This document shows, in pieces, positions 1 through 10,485 of a stretch of DNA of 64,000 bases. How positions within the stretch are numbered: position 1 is the stretch's first letter; every line of letters starts with the position of its first letter. The notes under the pieces were generated by a model. The model searched no databases, had not been told where the DNA came from, and saw only the letters and a program-made list of their open reading frames with translations. The stretch covers positions 1 to 64,000 of the forward strand of contig NZ_JNIX01000010.1 of the NCBI RefSeq assembly GCF_000701445.1, written 5' to 3'. The position numbers and the translations under genes are program-made. Origin of the DNA: Brevundimonas bacteroides DSM 4726 (GTDB lineage: Bacteria; Pseudomonadota; Alphaproteobacteria; Caulobacterales; Caulobacteraceae).

Positions 1-372
1 GGCCACGCTCCCTTTTCCGGCTGGAGGCTGGGACTGTGGACATCGGGTCGGGGCGGCGCGGGATTGTCCGCGGGGCTGAAACCGCGGAGCCCGGAGGGAC
101 CTGAGACCCTCCGCCCGCCGTGGGCCTCGGTTGGAAAAGGGTCTAAGCGGCGTAAAGGTTCGGGGTCGACAACGACACAAACCCGACAGGTCGCACGAAG
201 CCCGCGTCCGACTGCTCACGAGCACCGATCGCGACGGAGCCTCGGCGCGAGCCGAAAAACATCTCCGGTCCCCGCAACGCGAAAGCAGGGGGCCACATCG
301 GTTCCGGGCGACCGCCCAGGCTCCGTCGCTTCCCCATCCCGTTCACAGCGGAAGAGCGATGAGACGTGTCTG
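1..372. other. Non-coding stretch with two adjacent stem-loops
   Basis: I see no convincing gene here; the open frames on both strands have arginine- and proline-rich shadow composition. Two neighbouring perfect 7-bp stem-loops stand out. The first pairs 67-73 with 82-88 around GGCTGAAA. The second pairs 92-98 with 107-113 around ACCTGAGA. No T-run follows either, so they do not look like a simple rho-independent terminator. They may be the 3' structure of an upstream transcript or part of a structured RNA ahead of trpG. Confidence 0.4.
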
Positions 373-570
373 TTATCCCGTGGGATCAGCGACCGCGACG
401 GCCGGATCCTCGATCACTACGCCCGGCCCCAGCACCATTACGCCCGCCAGCAGCACCGCCGCCGTCGCCGCCAGCGCCGTCGCGCCGAGCAGGCCCAGCG
501 CCCCGGCCTTCGTCTCGGGCGCGATCAACACGCCGCGCGCGGCTTGGATCTGGGTCATCGCATCGGCCAT
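373..570 (-). CDS. Small single-span membrane protein, function unknown
   Basis: The product is 65 residues. A short polar N-terminus (about residues 1-22) is followed by one long Ala/Leu/Val-rich hydrophobic segment (about 24-50) and a short acidic tail, which suggests a single-pass inner-membrane protein. A purine-rich GAGGGA lies about 9 bases before the ATG at 570. The gene is divergent from trpG, about 110 bases away, so the two probably share a promoter region. I recognise no family. Composition and hydropathy are much more protein-like than the overlapping frames. Confidence 0.55.
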   Translation of the reverse strand: MADAMTQIQAARGVLIAPETKAGALGLLGATALAATAAVLLAGVMVLGPGVVIEDPAVAVADPTG

Positions 571-677
571 AGCGGGCGCTCCCTCGCTTCATCTGCGACC
601 TCACGCCCATTCGGTTAACCAAGGGTTGCCGCGTCTCCTCGCTTGGCGACAGCAAAGCCAGCCCCTAGAAGCGGCCC

Positions 678-1268
678 ATGATCCTCGTCGTCGATAACTA
701 CGACAGCTTCACCTACAACCTCGTCCACTACCTCGCGGAGCTGGGCGCGGAGACGCATGTCATCCGCAACGACGACCTGACGGTGGAACAGGCTTGGGCT
801 CTCAAGCCCGAGGCCGTGCTGCTGTCGCCCGGCCCCTGCGCCCCGGACCAGGCCGGCATCTGCCTGCCCATCCTGACGACCGCGCCCGACGACATGCCGA
901 TCCTGGGCGTCTGCCTCGGCCATCAGGCCATCGGCCAGGCCTTCGGCGGCGACGTCATCCGCGCCAAGACCCTGATGCACGGCAAGACCTCGCGGATCAC
1001 CCACGACGGCCGGGGCCTGTTCAAGGGCCTGCCCAGCCCCTTTACCGCCACCCGTTATCACAGCCTCGCCGTCAGCCGCGCCACCCTGCCCAATACGCTG
1101 GACGTCACCGCCTGGACCGAGGACGGCGAGATCATGGGCGTCCAGCACCACGAGCGGCCCATCCACGGCGTCCAGTTCCACCCGGAATCCATCGCCACCG
1201 AGCACGGCCACGACCTGATCGCCAACTTCCTGGACCTCGCCAACGTCCGGCGCCTCGCGGTCGTCTGA
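678..1268 (+). CDS. trpG: Anthranilate synthase glutamine amidotransferase component
   Basis: This is the class I glutamine amidotransferase that supplies ammonia to TrpE for anthranilate formation in tryptophan synthesis. The 196 residues match the family length. The sequence starts with the family N-terminus [19 protein letters not shown]. The nucleophile is Cys79 in [10 protein letters not shown], and the other triad residues are His168 and Glu170 in QFHPES. The stop overlaps the trpD start (TGATG), so the genes are translationally coupled. TrpE is not in the window. A role shared with p-aminobenzoate synthase (PabA) cannot be excluded from sequence, but linkage to trpD and trpC favours tryptophan. 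Confidence 0.95.
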   Translation: MILVVDNYDSFTYNLVHYLAELGAETHVIRNDDLTVEQAWALKPEAVLLSPGPCAPDQAGICLPILTTAPDDMPILGVCLGHQAIGQAFGGDVIRAKTLMHGKTSRITHDGRGLFKGLPSPFTATRYHSLAVSRATLPNTLDVTAWTEDGEIMGVQHHERPIHGVQFHPESIATEHGHDLIANFLDLANVRRLAVV

Positions 1269-2302
1269 TGTCCGACACCATCAAGCCTCTGCTGGCCAAG
1301 CTGGTCGACGGCCAGGTCCTGACCGAGGCGGAAGCCGGCGACTTCTTCGCCGCCTGCCTGCGCGGCGAGCCGACCCCAGCCCAGGTCGCCGCCGCCGTCA
1401 CGGCGCTCCGCATTCGGGGCGAGACCGTGCCCGAGATCGCCGCCTTCGCCCGCGCCATGCGCTCGGCTGCCGCCCCGTTCGAGACCCCCTTCGACGTCAT
1501 CGACACCTGCGGCACTGGCGGCGACGGCGCCCACACCTTCAACATCTCCACCGCCGCCGCCCTGGTGCTGGCGGGCGCCGGCCTCAAGGTCGCCAAGCAC
1601 GGCAACCGCGCGCTCAGCTCCAAATCCGGATCGTCCGATGTGCTGGCCGCGCTCGGCGTCGACCTCATGGCCCCGGCCGAGCGCCAGAAGCAGGCGCTGG
1701 ACGAAGCCGGCATCTGCTTCCTCTTCGCCCCCGCCTATCACGGGGCCATGCGCCATGTGACGCCGATCCGGGCCGAGATCGGCTTCCGCACCGTCTTCAA
1801 CCTGCTGGGCCCTCTGTCCAACCCCGCCGGCGCCCGCCGACAGGTTATGGGCGTCTACGACCCCCGCCTGCTGGAGCCTCTCGTCGAGGTGCTGGGCCGG
1901 CTGGGCGCTGTCCGCGCCTGGACCGTCCACGGCCAGGGTCTGGACGAGCTCACCACCACCGGCCCGACCGACGTCGCCGAATGGAAGGACGGCGCCGTCC
2001 GCCGCTTCCAGATCACGCCCGAGGACGCCGGCCTGCCCCGCGCGACCCTCGCCGAGCTGCGCGGCGGCGACGCCGAGGAGAACGCTGCGGCCCTGCGCGC
2101 CCTGCTCGCCGGGGCCCCCGGCCCCTATCGCGACGTCGTCCTGCTGAACGCCGCCGCCGCCCTGGTCGTCGCCGACCGTGCCGTCGACCTCAAGGACGGC
2201 GTGGCGCAGGCCGCCCGCGCCATCGACGACGGCTCGGCCGCCCGGTCGCTGGAGACGCTGGCCCGCATTACCTCCGCCCCCGCCGAGGCGCTCGAGGCAT
2301 GA
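1268..2302 (+). CDS. trpD: Anthranilate phosphoribosyltransferase
   Basis: The enzyme transfers the phosphoribosyl group of PRPP to anthranilate, the second step of the tryptophan branch. The product is 344 residues, the usual size. The PRPP-binding signature [17 protein letters not shown] lies near residue 78 and [17 protein letters not shown] near residue 106. The start is the ATG overlapping the trpG stop by one base. The open frame continues upstream inside trpG, but that extension is Arg/Pro-rich shadow sequence. The stop overlaps the trpC start by four bases (ATGA), so trpG-trpD-trpC form one coupled operon. Confidence 0.95.
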   Translation: MSDTIKPLLAKLVDGQVLTEAEAGDFFAACLRGEPTPAQVAAAVTALRIRGETVPEIAAFARAMRSAAAPFETPFDVIDTCGTGGDGAHTFNISTAAALVLAGAGLKVAKHGNRALSSKSGSSDVLAALGVDLMAPAERQKQALDEAGICFLFAPAYHGAMRHVTPIRAEIGFRTVFNLLGPLSNPAGARRQVMGVYDPRLLEPLVEVLGRLGAVRAWTVHGQGLDELTTTGPTDVAEWKDGAVRRFQITPEDAGLPRATLAELRGGDAEENAAALRALLAGAPGPYRDVVLLNAAAALVVADRAVDLKDGVAQAARAIDDGSAARSLETLARITSAPAEALEA

Positions 2303-3099
2303 CCGACATTCTTGAGCACATCGCCGCCTACAAGCGCGAGGACGTCGCCGCCCGCAAATGCGAGCGCCCCTTCGCCGAGATCGAATCGCTCGCCTTGGTC
2401 GCCGGCATGCCGCGCGGCTTCACCGCCGCCCTGCGCAAGCGCGCCGAGCCCGGCCGCCCCGCCCTGATCGCCGAGGTCAAGAAGGCCAGCCCCTCCAAGG
2501 GCCTGATCCGTGCCGACTTCGACCCGCCAGCCCTGGCCCGCGCCTATGAGGCAGGCGGCGCCGCCTGCCTGTCGATCCTGACCGACGGGCCGAGCTTCCA
2601 GGGCGACGACGCCTATCTGGTTGCCGCCCGCGCCGCCGTCGCCCTGCCCTGCCTGCGCAAGGACTTCCTGGTCGACCCCTGGCAGGTGGCCGAGAGCCGC
2701 ACGCTGGGTGCCGACTGCATCCTGATCATCCTGTCGATGGTCGATGATTCGCTCGCCGCCGAGCTGCTGTCCGAAGCCCGCCGATTCGGCATGGACGCCC
2801 TGATCGAGACCCACGACGAGGCCGAGATGGCCCGCGCCGCCTCGCTGGGCGGAGAGCTGATCGGCGTCAACAACCGGTCGCTGCGCACCTTCGAGGTCGA
2901 CCTCGCCACCACCGCCCGCATGGCGCACCTCGCTCCGCCCAACGCCCTGCTGGTCGCCGAAAGCGGCATCTTCACTCCCGCCGACGTCGCCGCAGTCGCC
3001 GAGGCCGGTGCCGGCGCCATTCTGGTCGGAGAAAGCCTGATGCGTCAGGCCGATGTCGAAGAGGCGACGCGGGAGCTACTGGGCGCTGGAAGCTCGTGA
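2299..3099 (+). CDS. trpC: Indole-3-glycerol phosphate synthase
   Basis: This TIM-barrel enzyme closes the indole ring of carboxyphenylaminodeoxyribulose phosphate. It is stand-alone, not fused to TrpF. The product is 266 residues. Visible motifs are the catalytic-lysine strand [29 protein letters not shown], the [16 protein letters not shown] strand and the phosphate-binding [14 protein letters not shown] near the end. The start ATG overlaps the trpD stop as ATGA. The upstream part of the same open frame is antisense-like composition and is excluded. The next gene's GTG overlaps the trpC stop by four bases. Confidence 0.95.
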   Translation: MTDILEHIAAYKREDVAARKCERPFAEIESLALVAGMPRGFTAALRKRAEPGRPALIAEVKKASPSKGLIRADFDPPALARAYEAGGAACLSILTDGPSFQGDDAYLVAARAAVALPCLRKDFLVDPWQVAESRTLGADCILIILSMVDDSLAAELLSEARRFGMDALIETHDEAEMARAASLGGELIGVNNRSLRTFEVDLATTARMAHLAPPNALLVAESGIFTPADVAAVAEAGAGAILVGESLMRQADVEEATRELLGAGSS

Positions 3100-3473
3100 C
3101 GGATCTTTCGCCACTGGAATACGCCGCCGCATCGCTGATCGCGCGCCAGATCAGCTCTGACGGCGGCGACTCTCTGCTGGCTCAGCTTGCGACGGCACGA
3201 GTGACCTCTCGAGAATTCACGGGCTATGGCTTCTTCACCTACTTCGACGTGGACCGCTCGCAGCCGAAAGCGGACGTGTCGGGAAGCCCCGCCGGATGGG
3301 CTGAAAGTCTCGTCGGCCCCCAACGATATCCATTGCAATTCCTGCTCTACGTCGAGGACGGCTTTGCGAAAATGATCGAGGCGTACAGCTACCTCGATGG
3401 CTGCGGCGACCTCGACCTGCTCACCTGTGATTTCACCCCGCCAATCGACGTCACCCCGACCAACTCCCGTTAA
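3096..3473 (+). CDS. Hypothetical protein coupled to the trp operon
   Basis: The product is 125 residues starting at a GTG that overlaps the trpC stop (GTGA), so it is probably translated by coupling to trpC. It is acidic, without a signal peptide or long hydrophobic segment, and has an aromatic-rich centre ([13 protein letters not shown]) and a C-terminal [13 protein letters not shown] stretch. I recognise no family. Small single-domain proteins of this look are sometimes immunity or SMI1-like proteins, but that is only an impression. It ends two bases before the TTGACA of the lexA promoter. Confidence 0.65.
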   Translation: MTDLSPLEYAAASLIARQISSDGGDSLLAQLATARVTSREFTGYGFFTYFDVDRSQPKADVSGSPAGWAESLVGPQRYPLQFLLYVEDGFAKMIEAYSYLDGCGDLDLLTCDFTPPIDVTPTNSR

Positions 3474-3474
3474 G

Positions 3475-3528
3475 TTGACATTCACCAAGAACACTTACAG
3501 AACATCGCCAACGGTTCACGACTTGTTC
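3475..3528 (+). promoter_or_regulatory. lexA promoter with two SOS boxes in opposite orientation
   Basis: A TTGACA -35 hexamer is at 3475-3480. A GAAC-N7-GAAC box is at 3489-3503 and a GTTC-N7-GTTC box at 3514-3528. GTTC-N7-GTTC is the known alphaproteobacterial LexA operator, and the first box is the same site on the other strand. Both lie in the expected -10 to leader region of lexA, 16 bases or more before its ATG. This predicts tight autorepression relieved by RecA-driven LexA cleavage. Confidence 0.9.
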
Positions 3529-3543
3529 TGAAGGCGACGTCCG

Positions 3544-4236
3544 ATGCTCACGCGCAAACAGCACGAACTCCTGATGTTCATCCACGAACGCATCAAGGAG
3601 ACGGGCGTCTCGCCCTCCTTCGACGAAATGAAGGAGGCGCTGGATCTGGCGTCCAAGTCGGGCATCCACCGCCTGATCACGGCGCTGGAGGAACGCGGCT
3701 TCATCCGCCGCCTCGCCCACCGCGCCCGGGCGCTGGAGGTCATGAAGCTGCCGGAACAGGCCACGGCCGGAGCGCCCCGCGGCCGCGCCGGCTTCACGCC
3801 CGCGGTCATCGAGGGCGGCGGACGCAGCCAGCCGGTCGAGGCCGCCAACGACACCCGCGAACTGGTCCTGGTCGGCAAGATCGCCGCCGGCGCCCCCATC
3901 GCCGCGCTCCAGGGCGACAACGGCCGCTACTCAGTGCCCGAGGCCATGCTGGGCGCGGGCGAGCACTACATGCTCGAGATCGAGGGCGATTCGATGATCG
4001 AGGCCGGCATCCTCGACGGCGATCTGGTCGTCATCAAGAAGTCGGACACCGCCACGTCCGGCGAGATCGTCGTCGCCCTCGTCGAAGGCGAGGAAGCGAC
4101 GCTGAAGCGCCTGCGCAAGAAGGGCGGCTCCATCGCTCTGGAGCCCGCCAACCGCAACTACGAAACCCGCATCTTCGGCCCCGACCAGGTCGAGGTGCAA
4201 GGCAAGCTGGTGGGCCTCATCCGCCGGTATCACTGA
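3544..4236 (+). CDS. lexA: SOS repressor LexA
   Basis: LexA represses DNA-damage genes and cleaves itself when RecA is activated. The 230 residues have an N-terminal winged-helix DNA-binding domain (about 1-70, starting [19 protein letters not shown]) and a C-terminal S24 peptidase domain. The scissile Ala-Gly is residues 115-116 (KIAAGAP), the nucleophile is Ser150 in EGDSMIEAG and the base is Lys188 in EATLKRL. The linker of about 40 residues makes it longer than E. coli LexA (202), as is usual in this class. Two SOS boxes precede it. Its 3' end overlaps the end of convergent comEC by 20 bases. Confidence 0.97.
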   Translation: MLTRKQHELLMFIHERIKETGVSPSFDEMKEALDLASKSGIHRLITALEERGFIRRLAHRARALEVMKLPEQATAGAPRGRAGFTPAVIEGGGRSQPVEAANDTRELVLVGKIAAGAPIAALQGDNGRYSVPEAMLGAGEHYMLEIEGDSMIEAGILDGDLVVIKKSDTATSGEIVVALVEGEEATLKRLRKKGGSIALEPANRNYETRIFGPDQVEVQGKLVGLIRRYH

Positions 4237-6403
4237 CGTCCGGATCGCCGATCCGGCTCCACGGCCGGTCGCCCCGTACGTCCGCCGTCCACAGCGCCCG
4301 CCAGCCGTCCCCGCCGCGCCACAGCTCGACCGCCCCGCCCCCCGCGAAGTCGACGCCGTCCAGCACCAGCCGATCCGCGCAGGACGGCGGCAAGGCGTTG
4401 ACGACCGCCCGCACGCTCACCACCTCCGCCGCTCGACACAGTCCATCCAGCTGAACCGCGTCAGGTTCCCGCTTCCCCCACCACAGCGCCACCGGCGCTG
4501 CCCCATCCGTCGGCGCGCACGCCGTCCGCTGACAGGCCCACCCCTCCGCCGGTCTCGGCGTCAGCTGCAGCCCGCGCCGTCGCGACCACAGATCGACCGC
4601 GAACTCCCGCACTCCGGGCCGCACCACCACCGCCCGCCCGTCCTCGCTCCACGCCGCGTTCGTGCCCGCGTCCCCGATCCACAGCGTGGGCGTCTCCGCC
4701 CTCGGCCAGACCAGGACCGCGCATGCGAACGGCAGGCCCAGCCACCGTAGCCGCCCCTTCCACAGGCACAGGAACAGCACGCCCAGGAACGCGATCGGCA
4801 GCACGAAATCCGGCGCGCTCGCCACCGTCACCACCGCGCCGGGCAACCCCGCCGTCCAGCGGCCGACGGCCAGCATGGCATCCACGCCCCTGCCCGCCAC
4901 CCACAGGAACGGCGCGCCCAGCCCCAGCGGCTCCAGCGCGGCCCCCAGCGCCAGCATCGGCATCATCACGAAGTCGGCGATGGGCGAGGTCGCCAGATTG
5001 GCCACCAGCCCGAACACCGCCGCCCGATTGAAATGCTGGATCGCGAACGGCCCGGTCGCCAGCCCCGCCACCAGACTGGCCACCACCGCCACGACCAGCC
5101 AGTGGCGCACGTTCTGCACCGCCGCGATCGGCCACGGCACGCCCATGTCCCTGGGCCGAGGCGGCCAGCTCTCGGACAGGGCCACCAGCGCCGCCGTCGC
5201 TGCGAACGACATCTGGAACCCCGGCGTCACGATGGCCTCGGGCTGGATCAGCAGCACGATCATGGCCGCCACCGCCAGCGCATGCATGGTGATCGCGGGC
5301 CGATCCAGCAGGATCGCCGCAAACGCCACCGACGCCGTGATCGCCGCCCTCTGCGCGGGCGGCGGCCCGCCGGACACCACGAGATAGCTCCAAACGGCGA
5401 TCAGCCCCGCGATCGCCGCGATCTTCTTGCCGTTGACCCTCAGCGCCAGCCACGGCCACGCCGCCACCCCCAGCCGGACGCCGAAGAAGACGAACCCGCC
5501 CACGATCGCCATATGCAGGCCCGAGATCGACAGGATGTGCGCCAGGCCGCTGTCGCGCATGGCGTCCAGGTCCTCCCGCGCGATCCAGGTCTCGTGCCCT
5601 GTGACCATCGCCGCCGCGATCCCGCCCGTCCGCTCCCCCAGCCGCGCCACGATCCGTTCCGCCAGCGCAAACCGCGCCGCATTGATCGCCATGGTCCGCT
5701 TCAGCCCGTCCGGCGGCTCGGGCAGCGCCGCCGCCCGCGTCTCGCCCAGACCGAACGCCGTCCCGCCCATGCCGAGAAAGAAGGCGTTCCGCCCAAAGTC
5801 ATAGGCTCCCGGACTGGCCGGAGGCGGCGGCGGATTGAGAATGGCGAACAGCCGGATCGCCTCCCCCGGACGCGGCGGCTCGCCCCGCACCGTGGCCCTG
5901 AGCCGGATCGGCGTCTCCTCGCGGGCCAACCCCCGGATCCGCACCGGCGCCAGCACCACCCGGTGCCCCCGATCGCCCGGACTGTCGACGTCCAGCACCC
6001 AGCCCTCGACCACTGTCGGCTCGGCCAGCGCCGCAGCGATCGGTGCCGCCACCCGCTCAGTGCGGACCTTTGCCACCGCCAGCCCCAGCGCCAGAAACGC
6101 CAGCAGCATCAACGGCAGCGTCACCGCCCGTCCCGCCCCTACTCGCCGCGCCACCAACCATGCGCCCGCTGCAACCACCGCCGCCAGCGCCAACGGCCAA
6201 AGCGGCGGCTCGGTCTTCAGGGCGAAATAGATCGCCGCCCCGCCGCCGAACGCCACCGGTGCCCACAGCCGCCAGCGCAGGCTCTGCGCCGCCGCCTGAT
6301 CGCGCAGCCACGCCACCGCACGCTCCGAAATGCCCGCCTTGGTGGCGCTGGGATTCAGAGGATCAGGCGCTATAAGGGCGGCCCGACCGGACCCCTCCCC
6401 CAT
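4217..6403 (-). CDS. comEC: ComEC/Rec2-family DNA uptake channel protein
   Basis: This is a polytopic inner-membrane protein of the family that carries single-stranded DNA into the cytoplasm. An N-terminal DUF4131-like membrane region is followed by the Competence domain with [15 protein letters not shown] and several long hydrophobic helices. The C-terminal part (about the last 170 residues) begins with the usual [15 protein letters not shown] strand but shows no HxHxDH, so the metallo-lactamase domain of classical ComEC seems absent or degenerate. The start is uncertain: I chose the ATG at 6403, which overlaps the gltX ATG on the other strand, but the frame is open to 6496. It is convergent with lexA. 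Confidence 0.88.
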   Translation of the reverse strand: MGEGSGRAALIAPDPLNPSATKAGISERAVAWLRDQAAAQSLRWRLWAPVAFGGGAAIYFALKTEPPLWPLALAAVVAAGAWLVARRVGAGRAVTLPLMLLAFLALGLAVAKVRTERVAAPIAAALAEPTVVEGWVLDVDSPGDRGHRVVLAPVRIRGLAREETPIRLRATVRGEPPRPGEAIRLFAILNPPPPPASPGAYDFGRNAFFLGMGGTAFGLGETRAAALPEPPDGLKRTMAINAARFALAERIVARLGERTGGIAAAMVTGHETWIAREDLDAMRDSGLAHILSISGLHMAIVGGFVFFGVRLGVAAWPWLALRVNGKKIAAIAGLIAVWSYLVVSGGPPPAQRAAITASVAFAAILLDRPAITMHALAVAAMIVLLIQPEAIVTPGFQMSFAATAALVALSESWPPRPRDMGVPWPIAAVQNVRHWLVVAVVASLVAGLATGPFAIQHFNRAAVFGLVANLATSPIADFVMMPMLALGAALEPLGLGAPFLWVAGRGVDAMLAVGRWTAGLPGAVVTVASAPDFVLPIAFLGVLFLCLWKGRLRWLGLPFACAVLVWPRAETPTLWIGDAGTNAAWSEDGRAVVVRPGVREFAVDLWSRRRGLQLTPRPAEGWACQRTACAPTDGAAPVALWWGKREPDAVQLDGLCRAAEVVSVRAVVNALPPSCADRLVLDGVDFAGGGAVELWRGGDGWRALWTADVRGDRPWSRIGDPDVSDTGG

Positions 6404-7820
6404 GCCTTCAGCCTCCTCCACCCCCGTCGTCACCCGCTTCGCCCCCTCGCCCACAGGCTCCCTCCACATAGGAGGCGCAAGAACGGCGTTGTTCAACTAC
6501 CTCTACGCGAAGGGTCGGGGCGGCAAGTTCCTGATCCGCGTGGAGGACACCGACCGCGAACGCTCCACCGACGAGGCGGTCAAGGCGATATTCGACGGCC
6601 TGTCCTGGCTGGAGCTGTTCGCCGACGAGGAGCCCATCTTCCAGTTCGCCCGCGCCGACCGCCACCGCGAGGTCGTCGACCAGCTGCTGGAGACCGGCCA
6701 CGCCTACCGCGACTTCCTCTCGGCCGAAGACACCGGCGCTCTGCGAGACGCCGCCAAGGCCGAAGGCCGCGACTTCGTCTCCCCCTGGCGCGACCGCCAG
6801 CCCACGGTCGACGACTTGGCCAAGCCCCACACCGTCCGCTTCCGCCGCCCGCTCGACACCGCCGTCGTCGTCGAGGACGCGGTTCAGGGGACCGTGCGTT
6901 GGGAGACCTCGGCGCTCGACGACCTCGTCATCCTGCGCTCGGACGGGGCCCCGACCTACAACCTCGCCGTCGTCGTTGACGACCACGACATGGGCGTGAC
7001 CCACGTCATCCGAGGCGACGATCACCTGAACAACGCCGCGCGCCAGAGCCTGATCTACGACGCGCTGGGCTGGCCGCGCCCGACGTTTGCCCACATCCCG
7101 CTGATTCACGGTCCGGACGGGGCCAAGCTGTCCAAGCGCCACGGCGCCCAGGCCGTCCACGAATACGCCGAAATGGGCTACCTGCCCGAGGCCATGCGCA
7201 ACTACCTGGCCCGCCTCGGCTGGGCCCACGGCGACGACGAGCTGTTCTCCGACGAACAGGCGCAGAGCTGGTTCGACCTCGACGCCATCGGCAAGGCGCC
7301 GGCGCGGCTGGACTTCGACAAGCTGGCCCACGTCAACGCCCACTGGCTGCGCCTCGCCGCCGATGATCGTCTGGCGAAGCTGACTCTGGACGCCCACCTC
7401 GCCGCCGGCCGCGCCCTGCACGAAGGCGACGAGGCCCGCCTGCAAGCCGCCCTGCCATTCGTGAAGGACCGGGCGAAGACCCTTATCGAACTGGCCGACC
7501 AGACCGCATTCGTCCTGGCGCGCCGCCCGCTGTCGCTCGACGACAAGGCGCGCGCCCTGCTGTCGGGGGAGAGCGCCGACCGCATCGCCCGGCTGCGCGA
7601 CCGGCTGGCGCTCTTCCAGTCGTGGGACGTCTTCGCCCTGGAGGCCGAGCTCAAGGCCTTCGCCGAGGAAGAGGGCGTCGGCTTCGGCAAGATCGGACCG
7701 CCGATGCGCGCCGTCCTGACCGGCGGCCTCGTCTCGCCCGACATCGCCCGCATCCTTTCTGCGCTCGGCCGCGAAGAGGCTCTGGGGCGCTTGGATGATG
7801 CGCTGCAACAGACTAAGTGA
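6402..7820 (+). CDS. gltX: Glutamate--tRNA ligase
   Basis: The enzyme charges tRNA-Glu, and in organisms lacking GlnRS also tRNA-Gln before amidation. The 472 residues are the normal length. The class I HIGH-type motif is in PSPTGSLHIGGARTALFNYL near the N-terminus, and the KMSKS-type motif is DGAKLSKRHGA near residue 244. The start [19 protein letters not shown] was chosen because the upstream extension of the frame lies antisense to the comEC N-terminus. The gene is divergent from comEC with no space between the two starts, so each promoter must lie inside the other gene. Confidence 0.95.
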   Translation: MPSASSTPVVTRFAPSPTGSLHIGGARTALFNYLYAKGRGGKFLIRVEDTDRERSTDEAVKAIFDGLSWLELFADEEPIFQFARADRHREVVDQLLETGHAYRDFLSAEDTGALRDAAKAEGRDFVSPWRDRQPTVDDLAKPHTVRFRRPLDTAVVVEDAVQGTVRWETSALDDLVILRSDGAPTYNLAVVVDDHDMGVTHVIRGDDHLNNAARQSLIYDALGWPRPTFAHIPLIHGPDGAKLSKRHGAQAVHEYAEMGYLPEAMRNYLARLGWAHGDDELFSDEQAQSWFDLDAIGKAPARLDFDKLAHVNAHWLRLAADDRLAKLTLDAHLAAGRALHEGDEARLQAALPFVKDRAKTLIELADQTAFVLARRPLSLDDKARALLSGESADRIARLRDRLALFQSWDVFALEAELKAFAEEEGVGFGKIGPPMRAVLTGGLVSPDIARILSALGREEALGRLDDALQQTK

Positions 7821-7887
7821 ACGTCCATAACTTTTCCGAGGCGGCCGGCCGGACCGGCCGCGACACTCCAGTACAAAGGGGCCGCTG

Positions 7888-9189
<1,302 letters not shown>

Positions 9190-9209
9190 TCCTCGCGGGG
9201 GAATGACCA

Positions 9210-9236
9210 GGCGTCGGGCCCGCCCCGACGCCTTTT
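9210..9236 (+). terminator. Rho-independent terminator of gltA
   Basis: A perfect 9-bp stem pairs GGCGTCGGG (9210-9218) with CCCGACGCC (9224-9232) around a 5-base loop and is followed directly by TTTT. It lies 20 bases after the gltA stop. Confidence 0.9.
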
Positions 9237-9314
9237 CCTTGTCCGGACACGATTTCGGAGCGTCCGGACAAGCGTTCGTTTGTCGTTCGCCCCGTCTCGG
9301 GCTGACTGGGCCGC

Positions 9315-10088
9315 ATGAGCCAAACCACTCAAGCCGACGCATCCGTCCCCGGCCCGACCTCTGCCATCGCTGAACTGCTGGACCTTCTCAGGACCATCGG
9401 CGTCAGCTTGGTTCTCGCTGTCGTTTTTCAGACAGCGGTGTTCCAGCCCTACACCATCCCCTCGGCCTCGATGGAGCCGGGCCTGCTGGTCGGCGACTAT
9501 CTGGTGGTCTCAAAGTCCGCCTACGGCTGGAGCCGGGCGTCCCTGCCGTTCCATCCGCCCCTGCCGCCGGGTCGCCTGTTCGGTCGCCTGCCGGAGCGCG
9601 GCGACGTGGTGGTCTTCCGGCATCCGACCCGGCCCCAGGAAACTTGGATCAAGCGCGTCATCGGCCTTCCGGGGGATCGGGTCGAGCTCGTGGACGGCGT
9701 GATCCGGGTCAATGACCGCCCCTTGGCGCGACGCCCTCTCGGTCCGGGTCTCGACGTCGATCAACCGACGCGAGCGGTGATGCGGGTAGAGGAACGGCAG
9801 GCGGACGGACGCCGCTACGTCACCTTCGAGGGCGGCCCGGACCTGGCCGGTGATGACCGCCCGCCGGTCACCGTGCCCGCTGGGCGGCTGTTCGTGATGG
9901 GCGATCATCGGGACAATTCGCTGGACAGCCGCTGGGGCCCAGAGGTGGGCGTCGGCATGCTGCCCGTCGACCATCTGATCGGCGAGGCGGAGCTTGTGGT
10001 TGCGTCGTGGCAGCCGGGTGCCGCGCTGTGGAAACCGTGGACCTGGCCGAGACTGCGCCCCGGCCGATTCCTGCAGCCGATCGACTAG
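9315..10088 (+). CDS. lepB: Signal peptidase I
   Basis: This membrane-anchored serine protease removes Sec and Tat signal peptides. The 257 residues have an N-terminal transmembrane helix (about 27-44). The nucleophile is Ser52 in YTIPSASMEPGLL and the general base is Lys113 in ETWIKRVIGLPGD; the C-terminal box is FVMGDHRDNSLDSRWG. The gene stands alone rather than beside rnc and era, where the housekeeping lepB of alphaproteobacteria usually sits. It could therefore be a second paralogue. It overlaps the following convergent gene by four bases. Confidence 0.92.
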   Translation: MSQTTQADASVPGPTSAIAELLDLLRTIGVSLVLAVVFQTAVFQPYTIPSASMEPGLLVGDYLVVSKSAYGWSRASLPFHPPLPPGRLFGRLPERGDVVVFRHPTRPQETWIKRVIGLPGDRVELVDGVIRVNDRPLARRPLGPGLDVDQPTRAVMRVEERQADGRRYVTFEGGPDLAGDDRPPVTVPAGRLFVMGDHRDNSLDSRWGPEVGVGMLPVDHLIGEAELVVASWQPGAALWKPWTWPRLRPGRFLQPID

Positions 10089-10411
10089 CGACCCCGAAAC
10101 TCGGCGAAGGTGACGACCCCGTCGCGGTTGCTGTCCATCTGGTCGAAGGCCGCGCGGGACCCCGGCAGCGCCTGGGCGATCGACGGCGCGGCCACCGCCC
10201 CGACGGCGATGCCCGCCGCCGCCAGCAGTCCCGCCTGCCATCCCTTCAGCCGCGCGGGGCGGCTCAGGGGTTCTCGCTCGATTAGATCGCGCACGACTTC
10301 GCTCGCGGTCAGCCCGGCGTCGCGACAGCGCGCCATGAACGCCGCCTTGGCCTCCAGCGGCAGGCGGACCTCCAGGGTCTCGCTCTTTTTGGGGGAACGC
10401 GCCTTGCTCAT
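10085..10411 (-). CDS. Small membrane protein with RHH-like N-terminus and EF-hand
   Basis: The product is 108 residues with three visible parts. Residues about 11-46 (ETLEVRLPLEAKAAF, then AGLTASEVVRDLIE) look like a ribbon-helix-helix fold. Residues about 57-75 are one hydrophobic segment. The C-terminus carries an EF-hand loop from Asp93 to Glu104 (DSNRDGVVTFAE) with Asp, Asn, Asp and Glu at ligand positions. This would put the EF-hand across the membrane from the basic N-terminus. I know no named family with this layout and assign no function. The gene ends inside the last bases of convergent lepB. Confidence 0.7.
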   Translation of the reverse strand: MSKARSPKKSETLEVRLPLEAKAAFMARCRDAGLTASEVVRDLIEREPLSRPARLKGWQAGLLAAAGIAVGAVAAPSIAQALPGSRAAFDQMDSNRDGVVTFAEFRGR

Positions 10412-10485
10412 GCCCGCAGCCTAACCCGAACCGGCACTGTGCGCCATCGCGGCACTGCGCTCCGTCACGCCGCTGGCTCGCTGCC

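Noticed and set aside
64..697. Long open frames at the left edge on both strands
   Set aside because: The translations are Arg- and Ser-rich with no conserved pattern and no good ribosome site, so I describe the region as non-coding.
5033..6979. A 648-codon open frame on the plus strand
   Set aside because: It is antisense to comEC and runs into gltX in another frame. Its translation is Arg/Pro/His-rich without domains, as expected of a shadow in high-GC DNA.
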